Assembly (NCBI GenBank): GCA_003353845.1
Contig: PIVT01000002.1
Span: 57,110-121,109, forward strand
DNA length: 64,000 nt
Origin: Pseudomonadota bacterium
GTDB lineage: Bacteria > Myxococcota_A > UBA9160 > JADFDR01
Reading direction: 5' to 3'
Every line of letters starts with the position of its first letter. Position 1 is the stretch's first letter. The translations under genes were made by a program, and so were the position numbers. The notes below the pieces were generated by a model. That model did no database searches. It had not been told where the DNA came from and worked only from the letters and a program-made list of their open reading frames with translations. Positions 24,276 through 36,667 of this stretch are shown here, piece after piece.

Positions 24276-25025
24276 ATGGAACGTTTTGCGGACAAGGTGG
24301 TGTTGGTGACTGGGGCCGCCTCTGGCATTGGTGCAGCGGTCGTGGATCGTATTGCCCGAGAGGGCGGCAAACTCGTGTGTGTCGATATCCAATTGGAAGC
24401 CACAGAAAAAAAGGCCGAGGAAGTGCGTGGGTTGGGAGGCGAGGCCTTGGCCGTGGCCTGTGACGTCAGTGATGCCAGCGCCGTTCGCACCACGGTCGAG
24501 CAGGCCATCGCCCACTTCGGGCGTTTGGACGGATTGTGCAATAGCGCGGGAATCCTGCGTTTTGAAAACACGCTGGACATTGCCTTGGAAGATTGGCAGC
24601 AGGTATTGGCGGTGAACCTCACGGGCACCTTTCTCATGTGCCAGGCGGCTCTTCCGCATCTCTTGGAGAACGGGGGTGCCATTGCCAACATCGCGTCGTC
24701 CTCGGCCTTGATGGGTCAGCCTTGGAGCGCGGCTTATGCAGCTTCCAAGGGAGGGGTGGTGTCTTTTACCAAGACCCTGGCCATTGAATTCGGTCGCAAG
24801 GGGGTTCGCTCCAACTCGGTGTGCCCCGGTGGTATCGACACGCCCATCCAAAAGGCTTTTCGTTTTCCCGAAGGCTCGGATCAGTCACTCTTGAAACGGA
24901 TCTTGCCCTTTAACGGGATGAAATCACCCGACTCCGTTGCCAGTACCGTGGCCTACTTACTTTCGGAGGATGCCGACCACGTCAACGGTGTCGAGTTGCG
25001 TGTGGACGGAGGAACATTGTCATGA
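24276..25025 (+). CDS. Short-chain dehydrogenase/reductase
   Basis: NAD(P)-dependent oxidoreductase of the classical SDR family, 249 residues. The cofactor motif TGAASGIGAAV is near the N-terminus, CNSAGIL replaces the usual NNAG, and the catalytic Ser, Tyr and Lys lie in SSSALMGQPWSAAYAASKGG. An Asp after the second strand (VCVDIQ) favours NAD. The C-terminus VNGVELRVDGGTLS is typical. ATG at 24276 has GAAGGAGG five bases upstream. Substrate unknown; the following hydrolase gene, nearly overlapping, suggests a common pathway. Confidence 0.93.
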   Translation: MERFADKVVLVTGAASGIGAAVVDRIAREGGKLVCVDIQLEATEKKAEEVRGLGGEALAVACDVSDASAVRTTVEQAIAHFGRLDGLCNSAGILRFENTLDIALEDWQQVLAVNLTGTFLMCQAALPHLLENGGAIANIASSSALMGQPWSAAYAASKGGVVSFTKTLAIEFGRKGVRSNSVCPGGIDTPIQKAFRFPEGSDQSLLKRILPFNGMKSPDSVASTVAYLLSEDADHVNGVELRVDGGTLS

Positions 25026-25068
25026 ACCCTTGGACTGCATCGATGCTGATTGCAGCTCGGATGCTGAG

Positions 25069-25926
25069 GTGCCCTTGACCGCTCAGAGCGAAGTCAGTTT
25101 TCAAGTTACACCCCAACTTCGCCTTGTGGGGGAGGCTTGGGGAGAACCCGGTTCCCAACCCGTCCTCTTTTTGCACGGCGGCGGTCAGACTCGGTATTCG
25201 TGGAAGGGGACAGCACAAACCCTGGCCGCGCAAGGATGGTACGCTGTGGCCATCGACCATCGCGGGCATGGTGAAAGCGATTGGGCTCCCGACGCCGACT
25301 ATTCGCTGGACGCCTTCGTGCGTGATTTGCAATTCATCACGTCGTCCTTTCACACCCCTCCCGTGGTCGTGGGCGCTTCCTTGGGAGGCTTGACGGCGCT
25401 CCTGGCAAGCGGGGAAAGCGGTTTGGAATTACCGGGCTTGGTCCTTGTCGACATCGCGCCCCGGATTGAAAAAGAAGGCGCCCACCGAATCGCATCTTTT
25501 ATGAATTCACGTCCCGATGGATTTGAGAGCCTTGAGGAGGCGGCTGAAGTCATTGCTTCCTTCACTCCTGAACGCAAACGTAAATCGGATCACACGACCT
25601 TGGCCAAAAATTTGAGGCAAGGAGAAGATGGTCGCTTCCGCTGGCACTGGGATCCGCGTTTCTTGAGTGCGACGGGCCCCGTTCAGCTTCGGGATCGCGA
25701 ACGCTTGTTTGCTGCTGCGCGCAATCTGGAGATGCCCACACTCTTGGTTCGAGGCCGACAGAGTGACATTGTGAGCGAAGAAGGAGCCGCAGAGTTTCTC
25801 AAGCTCTTACCCCGCGGAGAGTTTGTCGACGTCTCCGACGCAGGGCATATGGTGGCTGGCGACCGCAACGACATCTTCACCAATGCGGTGGCGACCTTCC
25901 TGACCGATAAACTTTCTTTGGTTTAA
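25069..25926 (+). CDS. Alpha/beta hydrolase
   Basis: About 285 residues with the alpha/beta hydrolase fold: LHGGGQTRYSW oxyanion loop, DHRGHGESDW, nucleophile elbow VGASLGGL (Ser in GASLG), acid in GRQSDIV and catalytic His in SDAGHMVAGD. Likely an esterase, lactonase or thioesterase-type enzyme; substrate cannot be said. The start is uncertain: GTG at 25069 or TTG at 25075. The ATG that overlaps the SDR stop (25022) is in another frame and closes after 18 codons. Same-strand neighbour of the SDR, probably one operon. Confidence 0.88.
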   Translation: MPLTAQSEVSFQVTPQLRLVGEAWGEPGSQPVLFLHGGGQTRYSWKGTAQTLAAQGWYAVAIDHRGHGESDWAPDADYSLDAFVRDLQFITSSFHTPPVVVGASLGGLTALLASGESGLELPGLVLVDIAPRIEKEGAHRIASFMNSRPDGFESLEEAAEVIASFTPERKRKSDHTTLAKNLRQGEDGRFRWHWDPRFLSATGPVQLRDRERLFAAARNLEMPTLLVRGRQSDIVSEEGAAEFLKLLPRGEFVDVSDAGHMVAGDRNDIFTNAVATFLTDKLSLV

Positions 25927-25957
25927 ACTTGAGTGAGAGCCGAGAGGGCTATTCGAT

Positions 25958-27540
25958 TCAACGCTTGAGGTTGCTTTCGATGCGTTGGATATGCGCTTGC
26001 GTTTTTTGGCCGGCGCTGCTGTTGGGGCCCTGCAATTGCTGGGTGAGGCGCAGTGTCTCGATGGCCTTGGCTTTCTTCCCTTGAACCAAATAGATATCGG
26101 CTAAAAATTTGGAGATTGAAATCAGGTGCTCATCGAGCTGTTGGGCCTTCTGTGCTCGCTGGGCCGCGACAAAGGGGGACTCTGTTAAATCGTTTCGAGC
26201 CTCGATCATTCCCGCATTGCGAAAACCCAAGTTGAGGCGTAGGCCGCGCTCATAGTTTTTGGCGGCTTCCCGCAGGTCGATCCATGGAAAGATATTCTGC
26301 TGGATCCCCTGCGAAGTAAATTGACGATTGCGCATATTGGAAAAGATCGACGCATTGATGGGATCCAATTTGTAGGAATCCCCCGATGGATTCATGATGG
26401 ATTCGGCTTCGGGTGAGATATGAATTCCTCCGTACAGATGAAGAAGTTCATGCACCAATACACGGCTGCGCAATTCACCGGGCTTCAATCGCACGGTCAT
26501 GACGCGTCCTAGAAATTGAGCCTGTCCCAAGCGCCAGCTTTCGCCTGGAATCTTGGGCGGTACCCGCTCTGTCAGGATGATGACAATGCCGTAACCGGGA
26601 ACTCCTGGCGTGGACTCACGAAAGCGTTGTTCGATATTGGACAGGGTTGGAAATCCGTTACCAGATTCAAAGCCTTGACTTGAGATCGGTAGAAAGATCG
26701 TTTTTACCATGGCGTCGCTGTCGTGGCTCAGGTTGCGAAACAGATGGATGGCGCGGAATTTCCAAGCGGAGTCTGCCCGAATGGTTTCATCGGCCCATAT
26801 ATGTACGGGAACCAACCTTCGCTTTCGCCATTCTTCCGATAATCCTTGGAGCTTGTTGAAGGCGATTTCCCCGAACTGGGGATTTGCCATGGCCAACCAC
26901 AGTGCAGATTCGAAATAGTTCACAGCGATCTGGGGTTGACCCGAGACGGAGGCAACCTCACCGGCGGTAACAACGGCCCAAGGGTCGAATGGGTAGTCAC
27001 GAGCGAGTTGGATGGCCTCCTTCGCGTTCTTTATCAATCGACGAGGCGCGGCTCCCGAAACTTCTGCAAATTCTTGCTGCAGAGCGGGGGTTCGAAGATT
27101 GAGCGCAAAAGCTTTTTCAAGTTCGGCGCGTGCAGCTTTTTTGTCTCCTTGCCTGCGCAAGCAGCGCACCAACCCCAGTCGCGCATCCGCGAGTTCGGGA
27201 TCGAGTTCGATGGCCTTCCGAAACAAGGGAATGGCCGCGGTATCGTCTCCTTCCGCATAGGCGACTTTGCCCAAGCCGGCGTGTGCCCCTGCCGAATGAG
27301 GAGCCGCTTGCAGTGCACGCTGAAAACGATTGCGCGCCTCCTCATTGCCTCCGCGGGCCAGCGCTACTTCTCCGCGTTGGATCAAGACCTGACTGAGTGA
27401 GGTGTCGGAAGATTCGGTTTGAGCTTTATCCGCGGTTGAATCTTCCGGAAGCGTTGAGGTCTGCGGTGTCGAGCAGGCCAAGCCAGCCACGACTACCAAG
27501 AGCCAAAAAAAACGGGCTGCGCTTTGCCGGGAAGTCTCGA

Positions 27541-27544
<4 letters not shown>
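25958..27544 (-). CDS. TPR lipoprotein with metzincin-type zinc protease motif
   Basis: 528 residues. A hydrophobic leader with Cys24 (GLACSTP) suggests a lipoprotein. TPR-like helical repeats occupy about 48-165, and more repeat-like helices follow at 420-520. Between them lies a domain with [11 protein letters not shown] (365-375), an exact HExxHxxGxxH zinc motif, followed by SIMNP (Met384), like the Met-turn of metzincins. Relatives by motif are archaemetzincin and matrix-metalloprotease types; the protein should cleave peptides in the cell envelope. The start overlaps the metH stop by four bases (ATGA), so it is translated with metH, an unexpected pairing. No terminator is convincing after it. 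Confidence 0.75.
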
Positions 27545-31257
<3,713 letters not shown>

Positions 31258-31277
31258 GGGTGTTCCTTGGCTATTTA

Positions 31278-31316
31278 TTATTGAAGCTACTTATTGATGC
31301 TACTTATTGATGTTAC
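31278..31316. repeat. Three 13-base tandem repeats between the regulator gene and metH
   Basis: Units at 31278-31290, 31291-31303 and 31304-31316 read TTATTGAAGCTAC, TTATTGATGCTAC and TTATTGATGTTAC. The array abuts the stop codon of the upstream gene and leaves 20 bases before metH. Each unit carries in-frame stop-like TAA words on the minus strand. It may tune spacing or serve as a protein site. Confidence 0.85.
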
Positions 31317-32261
31317 TTATTTTTGTGCAGAGGCGATAATGGTGGCGGGCAGGTCACGTCCTTGTGCGACGGGGGCGGTGGTCTCCACCTGGCACTCTGA
31401 AAATCCAGCCTCTCGCAGCCAACCCGTCAATTGCTCAGGCTCGAACCCCAGCCAGCGGACGCCCAGTTCTTGTTGCATCCACTCGCGGTCGTGTTTCTCG
31501 AAATCGACGATGACGGCTCGTCCGTGGGGGCGCAGCACGCGGGCCATCTCGCGCAGGGCGGCCGCGGGGTTGGGTACATAATGCAGCACCATGTGCGCGA
31601 AGACAGCATCCACTTCACCGTCCGCTAAGGGCAGGGTATCAGCCTCGGCTTGACGCAGGTCGACGAGATCTTTGACTCCGGCTTCCATGAGTTTTGCCTC
31701 GGCGGCTTCGAGCATGCCCTTGGAGTGATCCACGGCAATGACGCGCAAGCCCAGTCGGGCCAACTCGAGGGCCAGGATGCCCGTCCCCGTGCCGACTTCC
31801 AGGACAACCAGGTCGCGGGGGATGAGTTGTGCAATGGCACGGGCGCGCAAAACATCATCGTTGAACATTTTGCGCAACCCATCCCACTCAGGACCAATGG
31901 AGTCAAACCAGTCCCGCGTGTGGCTAGAGCGCTGTTGCAGCACGCGCTGCAGGCTGTCCAAATCGCGTTGGCGCAGGGGGTCCGTCTCCAAGTGGGAGCG
32001 CGCAAAGGCCCAGCCTTGCTTCCAAGCGGCGTCGGGTAGGTCGGCCATGCGATAGAGCACAAAGGTTCCCTCGCGACGATCGCTCAGCAGATGCGCCTCT
32101 TTCAGGATGCGCAGGTGTCGCGAAATTCTAGATTGGGCCATGGCCAAGACGTCCATGAGCTCCTGCACAGCGAGTTCCTCGCGCTCGAGCAGCGCGAGGA
32201 TACGCAGGCGCGTGGGGTCGGCCAGGGTCTTGAATAGCTTTTGGAGGGCTTCAGCGGACAT
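31317..32261 (-). CDS. ArsR-family regulator fused to a SAM-dependent methyltransferase domain (SahR-like)
   Basis: 314 residues: an N-terminal ArsR winged helix (about 1-95; ADPTRLRILALLEREELAV and SRISRHLRILKEAHLL recognition region) and a C-terminal Rossmann methyltransferase domain with VLEVGTGTGILALELA and a DADTLPLADGEVDAVFAHMV-like middle. Regulators of this architecture are described as SahR, which senses S-adenosylhomocysteine and represses SAM-cycle genes. Position directly upstream of metH fits that role. A dyad in its upstream region shares a word with the ahcY upstream region. Enzymatic activity may be lost or kept; not decidable here. Confidence 0.85.
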   Translation of the reverse strand: MSAEALQKLFKTLADPTRLRILALLEREELAVQELMDVLAMAQSRISRHLRILKEAHLLSDRREGTFVLYRMADLPDAAWKQGWAFARSHLETDPLRQRDLDSLQRVLQQRSSHTRDWFDSIGPEWDGLRKMFNDDVLRARAIAQLIPRDLVVLEVGTGTGILALELARLGLRVIAVDHSKGMLEAAEAKLMEAGVKDLVDLRQAEADTLPLADGEVDAVFAHMVLHYVPNPAAALREMARVLRPHGRAVIVDFEKHDREWMQQELGVRWLGFEPEQLTGWLREAGFSECQVETTAPVAQGRDLPATIIASAQK

Positions 32262-32272
32262 CGTATAGATCA

Positions 32273-32294
32273 GGATATCCGAATAGATAGATAT
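32273..32294. promoter_or_regulatory. Candidate autoregulatory operator of the ArsR-methyltransferase/metH operon
   Basis: Two overlapping dyads: GGATATCC (32273-32280) and ATATC-N10-GATAT (32275-32294). The stretch ATATCCGAATAGA (32275-32287) differs by one base from the word upstream of ahcY at 13770-13782. The site is 12 bases before the regulator's start codon, suited to autorepression. Confidence 0.5.
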
Positions 32295-32309
32295 TTACTA
32301 GGGCCGCAG

Positions 32310-32331
32310 AAAAAGTTCAGGAAAACTTTTT
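32310..32331 (-). terminator. Weak AT-rich hairpin after the T2SS operon
   Basis: AAAAAGTT and AACTTTTT form an eight-base stem around a six-base loop, about 70 bases after the gspM stop. The T run is part of the stem, so it could act in either direction. It may end the gsp transcript, but stem stability is low. Confidence 0.4.
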
Positions 32332-32402
32332 GAAAACAGTTACTTGGCAATACGGGCCCAGGGCGTGCTCGCGCTTGTCACAAGACTCCAAGACCCCGAG
32401 GC

Positions 32403-32963
32403 TTAGACGGGCTCAAAGGAAGAGACGCTGAAACTGGCGTCGAGTTTCCCCGGGTTCTTGCTCAGGGTGCGGATGCTCAAGGTCTTGATGGTGATGTGCT
32501 GGGGCGCAGATTCGATCTCGTGCAGGTACTGAATCAGCTGGGACAGCGTGACGCCTTTCAGATCGACTTTGACGCGGGTTTCGTTGTAGGCATCATCCTT
32601 GGTACCGGCCTGGGGCTTCATGGAATGCACGCTGATGGCCGAGGACTTGGACAGGCTCTCAAGGGTCGTCAACAGGTTGCCATGCTCGCTGCTTTGGATG
32701 GCTTCCTCGACGGCGCCGAGATCGGCGTACACCATATCGTATTTCTTAAGCAGCCGGTCAGCTGTTTGCAATTCCTGCTCACCCTGATCGGCGCGCTTCT
32801 GTGACCAACTCATCATATGCGTCATGGGGATGAAGATGATGGCGTAGGCGAGGACGAAAGCGCTGAGGCTTGCGGCGATACCGACGATCAACCGCTCTCG
32901 CGGTTGCAGGTTGCGAATGAAGGTTCGGAGCTGCTTGCGGAGTTTGGCTCGCGTTGCAGACAT
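32403..32963 (-). CDS. gspM: Type II secretion protein M
   Basis: Inner-membrane assembly-platform protein that pairs with GspL. 186 residues: a short cytoplasmic tail, one membrane helix (about 27-47, LIVGIAASLSAFVLAYAIIF), a coiled linker and a small ferredoxin-like periplasmic domain. Sequence is divergent, but length, topology and position after gspL are typical. Its start overlaps the gspL stop by one base (TAATG). Confidence 0.85.
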   Translation of the reverse strand: MSATRAKLRKQLRTFIRNLQPRERLIVGIAASLSAFVLAYAIIFIPMTHMMSWSQKRADQGEQELQTADRLLKKYDMVYADLGAVEEAIQSSEHGNLLTTLESLSKSSAISVHSMKPQAGTKDDAYNETRVKVDLKGVTLSQLIQYLHEIESAPQHITIKTLSIRTLSKNPGKLDASFSVSSFEPV

Positions 32964-34633
32964 TAATTCTCCTCCGCAAGTCGAATCGCGAGAGTGAAGC
33001 GCTTGCCACCGCCGCCGCTGGCTTCTTTGATGTCGCTGACAGTGATTTGTTGAAAGAGATCGAACTCTTTCAGCGAGGCTTGGATGCGATCGACGCCTTC
33101 AAAGTCTCGAGAAATGCCTCGCACATTAATGGCGTTGCGATCGATTTGCAGAGTTTCAAAGGTCACCCCTGCGTCCGGTTGAATTCGCTTTGACACTTCG
33201 GACAAGAGGTCCAAGGCCGACAAATTTCCACGATACACGCCGAGGAAGTCCGCTCGCTGTTCGTAGTTGCTGACGGCCTTCCCCATGGCCTGGATGGGAT
33301 CGCCAGCGGGTACCGTTTCTCCTGGGAAGACGCGCTCGATGCGCTCGGCAATGGCGCTTTCAACACGATGGGCTCGGACGAGGTTGAGGCCGAGTGAGAG
33401 AACAAACCACAATACGAAAAGCGCAGCCGTGGCAGTCGCAAGTCGTACGCTGGTGTGATGCTCGCGAGCTAATCGGCGAAAGTCGAAGCCGGGTGCAAAT
33501 TCAAATTGAAGGAAGTTGAGCTGCGTGCGCGCCGTCGGGCCGCCGCGAAGGGCCAGTGCCAGGGCTGGAGCGAAGAGCAGGGGGTCGGCTGCGGCTATTA
33601 AATGTTGGCTCTCGCCGGGTGACAAGGCCGCAAGGCGCGTGGTGGGGATACCGATGTGCTTGCTCAAAAACTTGTCCAGGTGGTGGAGCTGTGAGCCGCC
33701 GCCCATGAGGACGATTTGGGAAGGCATGAGAACGCTATCGCCCAGGGTTTCTTCCAGTGCGGCTTGCGAGCGCTGGATCTCACGGGCCAGCTGCTCAACG
33801 CACTTGAAAGCACTCTCGTAGGGGCTGCTTAAATCGTTGCCTGAAAAGATGCCCTGCTGGCGCTTGAGGTCTTCCGCCAGGTCTCGATCCACCAGCCGGT
33901 CTTTGGCCAGGGCCTCGGTGATGGCCTCGCCGCCGATTGGAATGGATCGCATGGCCAGCGGCTTGCCTTGAGTCAACCAACACAGGGTTGTTTTACGGAA
34001 TCCAACATCAATCAACAACTCGTCGCCTGACAGGGGAAAGAGTTCACATAGATTGGCCAGGACGAGACCTTCGGGTTCCAATACCTGAGGCGCCAAGCCC
34101 GTATCGATGAAATCCTCGACACGTTGCCCCACGTCTTCGCGCGGGGTGAAGACAGCTAAAATGTCGGATTCACCGTTTTGACTGCGCACCTGTACCCAGT
34201 CGAGGATGATTTCATCGATTTCAAAAGGGATTTGGTCTTCCACTTCAAAGGGAATGGTCTGCGAGAGATTCTTGGCATCGTCAAAAGGGAAATGGAGATG
34301 TCGACTGGAAACCTGATCACTGGGCAGGGAGGTAATGGCATAGTCGGATTGCATATTGTGACTGGCCAATAGCTCTGCAATGGCATCACCGAGTGGTGAA
34401 CTTTTCGGGTCTAGACTTTCCTCTGGGCCATCACTCTCTGGTGTCGCGGCGTCCGGGCTGGCGTCGTCGGGGGAACTGCCCGCTCTTGCCGATTCGTCAA
34501 ACAGCGGGCCGCCGATGTCACGGCGCAGGAGTTCGTGGCAGGCACCTATCTCCAGGCCCTTTTTACCAAAGTGGATTTCGACAGCCTTGATGCTGTAACT
34601 GCCGATGTCGATTCCGAGTACCGATTTTTTCAT
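32963..34633 (-). CDS. gspL: Type II secretion protein L
   Basis: Links the GspE ATPase to the membrane platform. The protein has an actin-like PilM-type cytoplasmic domain (VLGIDIGSYSIKAVEI at the start), one membrane helix (LATATAALFVLWFVLSLGLN), and a periplasmic GspL ferredoxin-like domain near the end (ETLQIDRNAINVRGIS). An unusually long polar insert rich in Ser, Asp and Pro follows residue 45. ATG at 34633 matches the PilM start; in-frame sequence to 34684 overlaps gspK and is dropped. It begins 13 bases after the gspK stop. Confidence 0.9.
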   Translation of the reverse strand: MKKSVLGIDIGSYSIKAVEIHFGKKGLEIGACHELLRRDIGGPLFDESARAGSSPDDASPDAATPESDGPEESLDPKSSPLGDAIAELLASHNMQSDYAITSLPSDQVSSRHLHFPFDDAKNLSQTIPFEVEDQIPFEIDEIILDWVQVRSQNGESDILAVFTPREDVGQRVEDFIDTGLAPQVLEPEGLVLANLCELFPLSGDELLIDVGFRKTTLCWLTQGKPLAMRSIPIGGEAITEALAKDRLVDRDLAEDLKRQQGIFSGNDLSSPYESAFKCVEQLAREIQRSQAALEETLGDSVLMPSQIVLMGGGSQLHHLDKFLSKHIGIPTTRLAALSPGESQHLIAAADPLLFAPALALALRGGPTARTQLNFLQFEFAPGFDFRRLAREHHTSVRLATATAALFVLWFVLSLGLNLVRAHRVESAIAERIERVFPGETVPAGDPIQAMGKAVSNYEQRADFLGVYRGNLSALDLLSEVSKRIQPDAGVTFETLQIDRNAINVRGISRDFEGVDRIQASLKEFDLFQQITVSDIKEASGGGGKRFTLAIRLAEEN

Positions 34634-34646
34634 AAAATGAGCTGCC

Positions 34647-35678
34647 TCAGCGTTCTTTCCAAGATAGCAGGAATTGCGAACCATTGGAGTGATCCACCAT
34701 GGTAATCACCTCGATACTTCGCCGAATGCCACCCACCTCGCCGGTGGCCGTAAGAATGTAATTATCCGATTGCAAGGACAAGGGTGGAAAAACCCGCCCC
34801 TGAATGTATTCGCCGATACCGAGACATCCCTCGCTGGGTTCCAGGCAAAAAAGACCCTCGTTTTCGCGATAGTCAATAATTTTCTCGATGATGTCCACAT
34901 TCAGCAACTCGAAGTCGGAGGCGGGCCCGTAAGGCTGATGGTAAATCGTGGAAAGCACATGTGGAGGTGCCGTATTGGGATTGACGCCGTCCTTGCTCAC
35001 ATAGGGAAAGACGGTGATGTAGGGACGCATGGCCTCCACAAGGCGCGGATCAAAGCCGTCGACGACGTGGAGTTCATCGACACTTAGCAAGGGGCGATTG
35101 GCCGCGAGTTCCTTGGGTGTTTGCTTCTGATAAAACGTATTTTCCGACTCGCTTGAGCCGCTCCCACGCTCTTCGTCCTCATCGATGTAATCGATGAGGT
35201 TCAAGGCGAGATCTTCGGGATCGTACAGTTTTTCCTCAGGGCGACCTGGCATCTCGTCGACGATTTTCTCGATGAAGGCTTCCAGGAATTCGGCGGACTG
35301 GTCTTGTGCGACGCCGTCCGCATCCACCAAGACATTGAGATTGAGGCGATTCGAGGGCATGACAATACTGAGGTGAAGACTGTCCTCGCCTTCTTGCCAA
35401 ATGGCTTGTTCGTTTAGCAGGAGCAGGCGTTTATTTTCATTGTTGAGCTCCTGTTCCCCCTGTTTGGGTTTGGACAAACTCTCCATCAATAGGTAGACAC
35501 CCACGCGCACACCACCTCGCGCCAGGGTTGCAGCGGCGGCGGCGTTGTCTTGATTTTTGATAATGGAAGCGTCGAGCATGGCGCGACCGACGAAAGTGGC
35601 TACGGAGATGCTCAAGAGCACAACGAATAAGAGTACGATTAAGAGTGCTGCGCCCCCTTCGCGCTTTGACCGTGTCAT
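34647..35678 (-). CDS. gspK: Type II secretion minor pseudopilin K
   Basis: Tip pseudopilin, 343 residues. The prepilin leader ends in a Gly before AALLIVLLFVVLLSI. The alpha domain with VVDGFDPRLVEAMRPY and a helix-hairpin-helix-like segment (VNPNTAPPHVLSTI) are the GspK hallmarks. The start overlaps the gspJ stop by four bases. A Ser/Glu-rich acidic loop (around 170-185) is present. Confidence 0.92.
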   Translation of the reverse strand: MTRSKREGGAALLIVLLFVVLLSISVATFVGRAMLDASIIKNQDNAAAAATLARGGVRVGVYLLMESLSKPKQGEQELNNENKRLLLLNEQAIWQEGEDSLHLSIVMPSNRLNLNVLVDADGVAQDQSAEFLEAFIEKIVDEMPGRPEEKLYDPEDLALNLIDYIDEDEERGSGSSESENTFYQKQTPKELAANRPLLSVDELHVVDGFDPRLVEAMRPYITVFPYVSKDGVNPNTAPPHVLSTIYHQPYGPASDFELLNVDIIEKIIDYRENEGLFCLEPSEGCLGIGEYIQGRVFPPLSLQSDNYILTATGEVGGIRRSIEVITMVDHSNGSQFLLSWKER

Positions 35679-36667
35679 TGGCCCTGGTCCTCGTACCAGT
35701 TTTCGATGGCCAGGCTGCAGTCCTCATGCCGATGCTCATCGATCATGGATTCAGCGTTATCGTCGGCCTTGAAGGCGCCGATGTAGGTGTAGAAACAACC
35801 TGATTTGGGGATATCATTCAAGATCATATCGGGGTCGAGATCGTAATCGGGATGACCGTGGTCCACACAGTCATCGACTTCAAGCCCCAGTCCTCGTTCT
35901 TCGCAGAGGGGATCGGTTTCTCCCTCTCCCTCAAGCGTTCCAAAAAGGATCTCCTCGCTAAAGGCGGGAAGTTGAATTTGAACCAAACGTGAGTAGAGGA
36001 GTAGATCTTCATCGGATTCAGATGCCAGCGCATAGGGATCGACCATGGCGATGGAGATTTCAACGGCCAAGGGCAATTGTCCTGAGAATTCGAGTTGGCT
36101 GCTGTCCCAACCGGTTGACCAATCGGTGGCGACGAAGCTTCGAAACTGGAAATGCAGTTCTTCGACATCTTGGGAGACAAGGGAAACGCCGGGATCGTCG
36201 ATGTAGGGGAAGTCTTTTAGATACTCGACGGGGATGCCCGGGTTGGTCCAACGCCACAGGCAGAGAACGCCATCGTCATCGGGCGCCAGAAAATAGGCAA
36301 CCTTGGTCAGGTCCCATTCGCGTGGATTGGCTCCACTCGGTTGGTGGTTGCGCGTAAAAAACAAAATTCGATCGTTGTCCCCATCTTCTTCACTGAAGAA
36401 AATCCAAGGATGGTTCAGCGGGTCGACTTCTGGTCGCTTGATAATGAGAAAGGCTTCTTGCAGGTCACGGGCCATGCGATCCAAGATGGCAGTGGCTTGC
36501 CGACTGGCGTGCGTTCGCACAACGGCGCGTTGGCTTTGGAATGTCATCTCGGAAAAGATTCGATGGATGCCCGCGGTGACCAGAAGCGTTAAGAGAATCA
36601 CGCCCATTAATTCAATTAGCGTAAAACCAGCATGCCCATGAAGTTTTCGAACAATGGTGCTTCTCAT
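35675..36667 (-). CDS. gspJ: Type II secretion minor pseudopilin J
   Basis: 330 residues with the prepilin cleavage motif GFTLIELMGVILL close to the N-terminus, then a globular domain. The chosen ATG at 36667 shares its A with the gspI stop (TGATG). It is longer than typical GspJ (about 200) because of an acidic C-terminal extension with many Asp and four cysteines (after residue 260), which might form disulfides in the periplasm. Prepilin peptidase would process it; that gene is not in the window. Confidence 0.9.
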   Translation of the reverse strand: MRSTIVRKLHGHAGFTLIELMGVILLTLLVTAGIHRIFSEMTFQSQRAVVRTHASRQATAILDRMARDLQEAFLIIKRPEVDPLNHPWIFFSEEDGDNDRILFFTRNHQPSGANPREWDLTKVAYFLAPDDDGVLCLWRWTNPGIPVEYLKDFPYIDDPGVSLVSQDVEELHFQFRSFVATDWSTGWDSSQLEFSGQLPLAVEISIAMVDPYALASESDEDLLLYSRLVQIQLPAFSEEILFGTLEGEGETDPLCEERGLGLEVDDCVDHGHPDYDLDPDMILNDIPKSGCFYTYIGAFKADDNAESMIDEHRHEDCSLAIENWYEDQGQ

